From an uncultured Dorea sp. (GTDB taxonomy: Bacteria > Bacillota > Clostridia > Lachnospirales > Lachnospiraceae): DNA of 64,000 nucleotides. The stretch covers positions 109,179-173,178 of the forward strand of contig URTM01000001.1 in the NCBI GenBank assembly GCA_900550865.1, in the 5' to 3' direction. Every line of letters starts with the position of its first letter. Positions within the stretch are counted from its first letter, which is position 1. A model generated the notes under the pieces. That model was not told where the DNA came from and searched no databases. It saw only the letters and a program-made list of their open reading frames with translations. This document shows, piece by piece, positions 59,083-64,000 of the stretch. Both the position numbers and the translations under genes were made by a program.

Positions 59083-60279
59083 TTATTTTTCGCTCTGTTT
59101 TTTCTGCTTTTTAATAAAATCTTCATACAGCGGAGACATTTCTCTTAAGTGTGCAACGATCTCTTTCAGATTGTCTACAACATAATCGATGTCTTCTTTT
59201 TCAATCTCTTCGTTCAGTGTCAGTCTCAGTGATCCGTGAGCGATCTCGTGAGGCAGACCGATTGCAAGCAGTACATGAGACGGGTCTAATGATCCGGATG
59301 TACATGCAGATCCGCTTGAACCGCAGATTCCTTTCATGTCAAGCTTAATCAGAAGGGATTCTCCTTCTACAAACTGGAAGCTGAAGTTCGCATTGTTCGG
59401 AAGACGGTCTGTTCTGTGTCCGTTCAGGCGGCAATATGGAATCTCATTCAGTACTCTGTCGATCAGATAATCTCTGACTTCTCTTTCTTTTGTTGTTCTT
59501 TCTTCCATGCTGGCTGCTGCACGTTTTGCTGCTGTTCCGATTCCCACGATTCCAGGAACGTTCTCTGTACCTGCACGACGTTTTCTCTCCTGTGCTCCAC
59601 CGTGAATGAATGAACGGATCTTTACACCTGTACGGATGTACATGATTCCGATTCCCTTTGGTCCGTTGAACTTATGTCCGCTGGCACTTAACATGTCAAT
59701 GTGACATTCATCTACATTAATCGGAAGCTGTCCGAAAGCCTGTACTGCATCTGTATGGAACAGAATGCCGTGCTCGTGAGCAATCTCACCAATCTCTTTG
59801 ATCGGCTGGATCGTACCGATCTCGTTATTTGCAAACATAACAGAGATCAGAATCGTTGTCGGGCGGATTGCTGCCTTTAAATCATCCAGTTTTACTTTTC
59901 CGTCTTCATCAACATCCAGGTAAGTTACCTCGAATCCTCGTTTCTCAAGGTACTCTGCTGTATGAAGGATTGCGTGGTGCTCAATCTTTGTTGTAATGAT
60001 GTGGTTTCCTTTATTTGCATAAGCTTCTGCTGTTGCTTTTAATGCCCAGTTGTCAGATTCTGATCCGCCGCCTGTGAAATAAATCTCATTTGACTTTGCA
60101 CCGATCATCTCTGCGATCGCATCTCTCTGTTTGTTAATGACTTCTTTGTTTGCAGCTGCAAAGCTGTAGACGCTGGATGGATTTCCAAAATGCTCTGTGA
60201 AATACGGAAGCATTGCTTCTACAACTTCCGGCGCTGTCTTTGTTGTTGCTGCATTATCAAGATATAATAATTTACTCAT
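59083..60279 (-). CDS. Cysteine desulfurase (NifS/IscS type)
   Basis: A 398-residue PLP enzyme that takes sulfur from cysteine. The start YLDNAATTK is typical, the PLP Lys is in SGHKFNGPKG, and the sulfur-carrying Cys is in CGSSGSACTSGS. Length and motifs fit class I IscS/NifS rather than SufS. It supplies the scaffold protein and probably MnmA in the same operon, under the Rrf2 regulator just upstream. Confidence 0.95.
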   Translation of the reverse strand: MSKLLYLDNAATTKTAPEVVEAMLPYFTEHFGNPSSVYSFAAANKEVINKQRDAIAEMIGAKSNEIYFTGGGSESDNWALKATAEAYANKGNHIITTKIEHHAILHTAEYLEKRGFEVTYLDVDEDGKVKLDDLKAAIRPTTILISVMFANNEIGTIQPIKEIGEIAHEHGILFHTDAVQAFGQLPINVDECHIDMLSASGHKFNGPKGIGIMYIRTGVKIRSFIHGGAQERKRRAGTENVPGIVGIGTAAKRAAASMEERTTKEREVRDYLIDRVLNEIPYCRLNGHRTDRLPNNANFSFQFVEGESLLIKLDMKGICGSSGSACTSGSLDPSHVLLAIGLPHEIAHGSLRLTLNEEIEKEDIDYVVDNLKEIVAHLREMSPLYEDFIKKQKKQSEK

Positions 60280-60345
60280 TTTATCTCCTCCATTTTCTTT
60301 GTATATTCTGTAATATTTTCTTTTATCAGAATTCTTATCTGCCGA

Positions 60346-60810
60346 TTACTGGCTGCACTTGGGATTCTCACATTCACCGTCCGGATTGATGCTTTTGCTC
60401 TCCCGGATCAGTTCATCCAGCATGATCTGATTCACCGCGTCATTGATACTGTCGTTGATCTTCTGCCATACGTATTTTGTCACACATCCGTCCGATGCCA
60501 TGCATCCTTCTCCTGTTGTGGTGTCAAATGCCGCACACTTAACCGGCTCCAGACTTCCCTCCAGTGCCCTTAAGATATCTCCGACAGAGATTTCCGACGG
60601 CTTCTTCTCCAGTACATATCCGCCAGAGGCTCCACGAATACTTTTCACCAGCCCGGCTTTTTTCAGAAGTGCTACAAGCTGTTCCAGATAGCGTTCCGAA
60701 ATCCCCTGTCTTGCAGCCACGCTGCCGATCGACACCGGTTCTTTCTCACTGTATCTGGCAAGATCTATCATGGCACGCAGTCCATATTTCCCCTTCGTGG
60801 AAAGTTTCAT
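60346..60810 (-). CDS. Rrf2-family iron-sulfur regulator (IscR-like)
   Basis: A 154-residue winged-helix regulator (MKLSTKGKYGLRAMIDLA; GVAARQGIS-like SVAARQGISERYLEQL). Three cysteines in VKCAAFDT, GEGCMAS and DGCVTK match the cluster-binding pattern of IscR, and two more lie in the tail (CENPKCSQ). IscR proteins sense iron-sulfur status and control their own operon. It heads the unit with nifS, nifU and mnmA, and a near-palindrome sits at its transcription start. Confidence 0.93.
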   Translation of the reverse strand: MKLSTKGKYGLRAMIDLARYSEKEPVSIGSVAARQGISERYLEQLVALLKKAGLVKSIRGASGGYVLEKKPSEISVGDILRALEGSLEPVKCAAFDTTTGEGCMASDGCVTKYVWQKINDSINDAVNQIMLDELIRESKSINPDGECENPKCSQ

Positions 60811-60827
60811 CTTATCACCTCTTTTTA

Positions 60828-60849
60828 ATCCCCAGTATTTTACTAGGAT
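60828..60849 (-). promoter_or_regulatory. Candidate Rrf2/IscR operator
   Basis: The minus strand reads ATCCTAGTA-AAA-TACTGGGGAT, an inverted repeat with one inserted base. It lies 13 bp downstream of the -10 box, so a bound protein would block transcription of the iscR-nifS-nifU-mnmA unit. Confidence 0.55.
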
Positions 60850-60862
60850 TTTTTACTCCTGT

Positions 60863-60891
60863 AGAATATCACTGCTTTTTGGTTCTGTCAA
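60863..60891 (-). promoter_or_regulatory. Sigma-A promoter of the iscR operon
   Basis: The minus strand has TTGACA (60886-60891), a 17-bp spacer and TATTCT (60863-60868). Confidence 0.85.
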
Positions 60892-60947
60892 GCACTATTC
60901 CCGAATAACTTATAAAGATACAATCCTGTCGCAAAAAGGAGTCCCTC

Positions 60948-62282
60948 ATGTCCAGAAAACAAACTCTTATCCGTGGGACAGCAGTCCTTACCGCCACCAG
61001 TCTGACTACCCGCTTTATGGGATTTTTCTACCGCATGTTCCTGAGTCATACCTTCGGAGAAGAAAATGTAGGGCTGTATCAGCTCGTCTTTCCGGTCTAT
61101 GCGCTCGGCATCTCTCTTTCCTGTGCCGGAATGGAGCTGGCCCTGTCCAGATGTGTCGCCAGGGAAGCTGCCGCCGGCCGGCCACAGAAAGCACGGGAAC
61201 TATTAAAAACAAGCCTGCTCATTTCTTTTGCTGTTTCCTGCATGATCACCATATTCATCCAATGGAATGCAGATACGATTGCACAGATTTTTCTTCATGA
61301 TTCCCGATGCAAGGATCTTTTGATCTTATTATCTTACGCATTTCCATTTGCCTCTATTCACTGCTGCATCTGCGGATATTCACTTGGCTTAAAACAGACA
61401 AGAATTCCGGCTGTATCACAGCTTTTTGAACAGTCTTTCCGTATTCTGTCTGTATTTCTTATCTGTGTATACCGTTCCGGACACCGGCAGAATATCTCGA
61501 TTGCATTTGCCGTAGCCGGTTTTTCACTTGGAGAGATCGCCGCTTCTTTTTACTGTCTGTATTCTATCCGGCGCTCCCGAAAGCAGTCAGCAAAAGAATG
61601 TGCAACAGCCTCACTCTCTCCTGCTTCTTTTTTCCTGCATTTCCGGACACTTTTTAGTCATGCTCTTCCGCTTACTGCAAGCCGCGTGCTCTTAAATATC
61701 CTGCAGAGTGTAGAAGCCGTCTCTATCCCGGTCAGTCTTCAATATTATGGGATGCCGGTGTCCCAGTCTCTGCAGACCTATGGAGTACTCACCGGGATGG
61801 CTCTTCCCTGCATTCTATTCCCCTCCGCAGTTACCAACGCCATTTCATCCATGCTTCTGCCGACGGTAGCCGAACTTCAGGAAATGAAAGACCGCCAGAA
61901 ACTCCGTTCCATCATTTTGAAAATTACCTGCTCCTGCATTTTTCTTGGATGTTTTTGTTGTGCTGTCCTTCTGATATTTGGAGATTGGATTGGAAATTTT
62001 CTGTTCAAAAGCCCGCTCGCCGGAAGTTTCATCCTGACGCTTGCATGGATCTGTCCATTTCTCTATACCAACACGGTGCTTCTCAGCACGATCAACGGAC
62101 TTGGAAAAACTACATATTCTTTTCTAATCAACCTTTTAAGTCTCTGTATACGGATCACCGGGGTCTTCCTGTTCATCCCGGCCGCCGGAATCAGTGGATA
62201 TCTCGCCGGTCTGCTGATCAGCCAGATCTTCCTGTTCCTGTGCTGTATCCTCCGGTTGTCGATCTATACCAGAAAGTGTTAA
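60948..62282 (+). CDS. SpoVB-like polysaccharide/lipid flippase
   Basis: A 444-residue membrane protein with 12-14 helices in the MOP (Wzx/MurJ/MATE) superfamily. RGTAVLTATSLTTRFMGFFYRMFLS at the start and SRVLLNILQSVEAVSIPVSL in the middle resemble SpoVB, the flippase linked to spore cortex synthesis. A general MurJ or Wzx role is possible. It is read away from iscR with a GGAG site 6 nt before the ATG, and it ends convergently with spoIIM at a shared terminator. The promoter is not obvious. Confidence 0.82.
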   Translation: MSRKQTLIRGTAVLTATSLTTRFMGFFYRMFLSHTFGEENVGLYQLVFPVYALGISLSCAGMELALSRCVAREAAAGRPQKARELLKTSLLISFAVSCMITIFIQWNADTIAQIFLHDSRCKDLLILLSYAFPFASIHCCICGYSLGLKQTRIPAVSQLFEQSFRILSVFLICVYRSGHRQNISIAFAVAGFSLGEIAASFYCLYSIRRSRKQSAKECATASLSPASFFLHFRTLFSHALPLTASRVLLNILQSVEAVSIPVSLQYYGMPVSQSLQTYGVLTGMALPCILFPSAVTNAISSMLLPTVAELQEMKDRQKLRSIILKITCSCIFLGCFCCAVLLIFGDWIGNFLFKSPLAGSFILTLAWICPFLYTNTVLLSTINGLGKTTYSFLINLLSLCIRITGVFLFIPAAGISGYLAGLLISQIFLFLCCILRLSIYTRKC

Positions 62283-62288
62283 ACAGCC

Positions 62289-62344
62289 AAAAAAAGAACC
62301 GATACATGATATCAGCCAGATTTCCATGTATCAGTTCTTTTATT
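62289..62344. terminator. Bidirectional terminator between the flippase and spoIIM
   Basis: AAGAACCGATACATG (62294-62308) pairs with CATGTATCAGTTCTT (62325-62339) with one mismatch. A T run follows on the plus strand, and seven Ts follow on the minus strand. Confidence 0.9.
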
Positions 62345-62399
62345 TTATATTTCGCTTTTCTTTTTTATCCCATTTTTATCCCGTGCATCGCCTTTTTCT

Positions 62400-62939
62400 T
62401 TATAGCGTCTTCAAAAACAGGCTCACAATCACAGGATTCACATAGCACTCCGTTATAATTCCCATTATCAGTAACAGACCAAACTGGATACTTCTCCCCG
62501 TATCCCATCTGACCATTGGATATTCCAGCACATACCGGAACAACAAGATTCCAGCCATCGCATAGAAGATTCCCTGCGGTGCAAGAGCCGTAATGATGAG
62601 TACGATTCCTTTGAATCCCAGTTTTACGATCGCCGTACAGATCACCATACCAAAACAGAATCCAAGCCATACGGTTGCCAGCATCACTGCCGCTTTCCTA
62701 TACCTCGTTCCCGCTGCCGCCAGAAGTATCATAAGCGGAGCCCCTCTGCTTTTCACCAGATACCATAAGTAGGATTCATATACGATGTCCGCCCTGTTGT
62801 ATTGTTCCAGAAAATACTGATTCAGTATCCCGATATCCAGTACGTACTGCTTCATCCATAGATTCGCACTGCATATTCCAAGCAGGAAACCTGCCATTCC
62901 CGCCAAAAGCACATATCTTTGTTCACCCTGTATCCTCAC
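62400..62939 (-). CDS. spoIIM: Stage II sporulation protein M
   Basis: A 179-residue membrane protein with about five helices. It fits the SpoIIM family: an anchor at 10-27, the region SRGAPLMILLAAAGTRYRKA, and the end FLKTL. SpoIIM holds the wall hydrolases SpoIID and SpoIIP at the septum during engulfment; spoIIP is also in this window. It starts at a GTG behind AAAGGAG. It lies next to an ADP-ribose pyrophosphatase gene, as spoIIM and nudF do in Bacillus. A hairpin-forming palindrome lies 30 bp upstream. Confidence 0.87.
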   Translation of the reverse strand: MRIQGEQRYVLLAGMAGFLLGICSANLWMKQYVLDIGILNQYFLEQYNRADIVYESYLWYLVKSRGAPLMILLAAAGTRYRKAAVMLATVWLGFCFGMVICTAIVKLGFKGIVLIITALAPQGIFYAMAGILLFRYVLEYPMVRWDTGRSIQFGLLLIMGIITECYVNPVIVSLFLKTL

Positions 62940-62968
62940 ACAACATTCTCCTTTTTTCGTTCAGATAC

Positions 62969-63007
62969 GAACTGACCGGTGCATGTATACTGTTCTCCCG
63001 GCAGTTC
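62969..63007 (-). promoter_or_regulatory. Palindrome upstream of spoIIM
   Basis: GAACTGACCGG (62969-62979) pairs with CCGGCAGTTC (62998-63007) with one bulge over an 18-nt loop. It sits 30 bp before the GTG. It contains a CTGCCGG core and GTATAC, so it may be a diverged member of the CTGCC palindrome family. Confidence 0.35.
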
Positions 63008-63085
63008 CCAGATATTTCATTATATGTGCCATTCCGGCGGATATGCTTTCTCGTGTTTATCATCTTTTATCGTCTCATATCCATT

Positions 63086-63637
63086 CTACGCATTCTGTCC
63101 ATGCAGATACTTCGACTCATACGCAAGGATCGCTGCCATCGTCTTGGAATCCTGGATCTTTCCTTCAAAGATCATCTGTTTTAATTCTTCCAGTTCATAA
63201 GCTTTTACATCTACAAATTCATCTTCGTCCAGATTCTGTTCTCCCGGAACCAGATTTCTCGCAACGAACACTTCAATTCTTTCATCACAGAACGCAACCG
63301 TTGTACGGATCGTAAGGATCCATTCCAGATTCTCAGAACTGTATCCCGTCTCTTCTTTCAGTTCTCTTGACGCACATACAACCCCTTCTTCCTCAGGATC
63401 ATCCAGTTTACCTGCCGGAATCTCCAATGTATCTCTTTCCAGTGCATTCCGGTACTGCTTTACCATCAGAATCTTTCCGTCATCCATAACCGGAATGACC
63501 GCTGCTGCTCCGTCATGATGGATAAAATCCCATTCCTCTGTATTTCCATTGGAAAATTTCATATGATCTTTATATACTTTTAAAACTGTCCCCTGATATG
63601 CCAGGTCTCTTCCCATACGTTTTACGTCTTCACTCAT
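63086..63637 (-). CDS. ADP-ribose pyrophosphatase (Nudix hydrolase)
   Basis: A 183-residue Nudix enzyme that splits ADP-ribose into AMP and ribose-5-phosphate. The Nudix box runs from GKLDDPEEEG to RELKEETGY, and LEIPAGKL before it with VKQYRNA fits the ADP-ribose class (NudF). The AGGAGGAAG site precedes the ATG. It lies upstream of spoIIM, a neighbourhood seen in Bacillus. Confidence 0.92.
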   Translation of the reverse strand: MSEDVKRMGRDLAYQGTVLKVYKDHMKFSNGNTEEWDFIHHDGAAAVIPVMDDGKILMVKQYRNALERDTLEIPAGKLDDPEEEGVVCASRELKEETGYSSENLEWILTIRTTVAFCDERIEVFVARNLVPGEQNLDEDEFVDVKAYELEELKQMIFEGKIQDSKTMAAILAYESKYLHGQNA

Positions 63638-63683
63638 CTTTTCTTCCTCCTGATTCTATTCCATACTTTGCATACTTTTGCAT

Positions 63684-63717
63684 ATAAAAAACCGGCTGAC
63701 ACATGATCAACCGGTTT
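63684..63717 (-). terminator. Intrinsic terminator of rny
   Basis: The minus strand forms AAACCGG (63711-63717) and CCGGTTT (63689-63695), followed by TTTTTT, 19 bp after the rny stop. Confidence 0.88.
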
Positions 63718-63735
63718 CTGCCATTCATTTATCTT

Positions 63736-64000
63736 CTACTTGGCATAGTCTGTAACACGCGATTCACGGATTACATTGACTTTGATCTGTCCTGGATATT
63801 CTAATTCGAATTCAATCTGCTTCGCAATATCTCTGGCCAGTAATACCATATCTGCATCAGATACTTGTTCTGGAACTACCATAACACGAATCTCTCTACC
63901 TGCTTGAATTGCAAAAGATTTATCAACACCCTTGAACTGGTTGGTGATATCTTCTAATTGTTTTAACCTGTTTGTGTATGTTTCTAATGTTTCTCTTCTT
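63736..64000 (-). CDS. rny: Ribonuclease Y, C-terminal part (cut by window edge)
   Basis: The last 87 residues are present. They include FAIQAGREIRVMVVPEQVSD, then LARDIAKQIEFELEYPGQIK and the end VTDYAK, which is the well conserved tail of RNase Y (YmdA). RNase Y is the membrane-bound endoribonuclease that starts mRNA decay in most Firmicutes. The KH and HD domains and the membrane anchor lie outside the window. Confidence 0.93.
   Translation of the reverse strand, partial: RRETLETYTNRLKQLEDITNQFKGVDKSFAIQAGREIRVMVVPEQVSDADMVLLARDIAKQIEFELEYPGQIKVNVIRESRVTDYAK

Noticed and set aside
1..64000. CRISPR arrays, insertion sequences, prophage genes, tRNA or rRNA genes
   Set aside because: I looked for regular spaced repeats, transposase or integrase motifs, and tRNA-like ends on both strands and found none; the gene content is core throughout.

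Overview
The window looks like a chromosomal core segment of a spore-forming Clostridia bacterium, most likely a gut Lachnospiraceae (Dorea/Blautia/Mediterraneibacter type). The evidence is moderate GC, strong AGGAGG-type ribosome sites with frequent GTG and TTG starts, a dense set of sporulation genes (spo0A, spoIVB, the eight-gene spoIIIA operon, spoIIP, gpr, spoIIM, a SpoVB-like flippase), and Firmicute-typical gene orders. All but two genes (rpsT and the flippase) lie on the minus strand, so the text below runs from high to low coordinates when it follows transcription. I see no rRNA, tRNA, CRISPR array, insertion sequence or prophage.

Layout by coordinate: 1-5651 holds asnA (partial), a cobalamin methionine synthase with a separate reactivation protein, metF and glgA. 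5721-7692 holds spo0A and spoIVB. 7828-16724 is a ten-gene operon (asp23-like, nusB, xseA, xseB, ispA, dxs, tlyA, nadK, argR, recN). 16832-18436 is prfC. 18563-23735 is spoIIIAA-AH. 24071-26682 holds pnp and rpsO. 26812-34876 is the rimP-nusA-ylxR-ylxQ-infB-rbfA-nrnA-truB-ribF operon. 35059-40079 is a second-type gyrase/topoisomerase IV pair plus nudC. 40208-42653 holds spoIIP and gpr. rpsT (plus strand) is at 42838-43101. ilvN and ilvC occupy 43257-44926, followed by a HAD phosphatase. 45851-51285 is a BceRS-BceAB type antimicrobial-peptide sensing and efflux unit ending in a TraX-family membrane acyltransferase. 51471-56361 is the glycolytic set gap-pgk-tpiA-gpmI. 56512-60810 holds a PHP phosphatase and the iscR-nifS-nifU-mnmA operon. 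60948-63637 holds the SpoVB-like flippase, spoIIM and an ADP-ribose pyrophosphatase. The window ends inside rny.

The protein-coding content is mostly ordinary. The less explained signal is between genes. A family of CTGCC/GGCAG palindromes sits 24-48 nt upstream of the start codons of four minus-strand genes (HAD, bceR, pgk, PHP phosphatase). The pnp mRNA leader can form a long stem. A small orphan segment with its own perfect terminator lies between pnp and spoIIIAA. The bceA leader could hide its own ribosome site. A compact GC-rich fold precedes ilvC. At several junctions (recN/spoIVB, HAD/ilvN, prfC/asp23) the promoter of the next gene overlaps the terminator of the previous one. Sigma-E-like promoters precede spoIIIAA and spoIIP.

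All calls come from reading sequence and translated proteins by eye; no database search, folding program or alignment was run.
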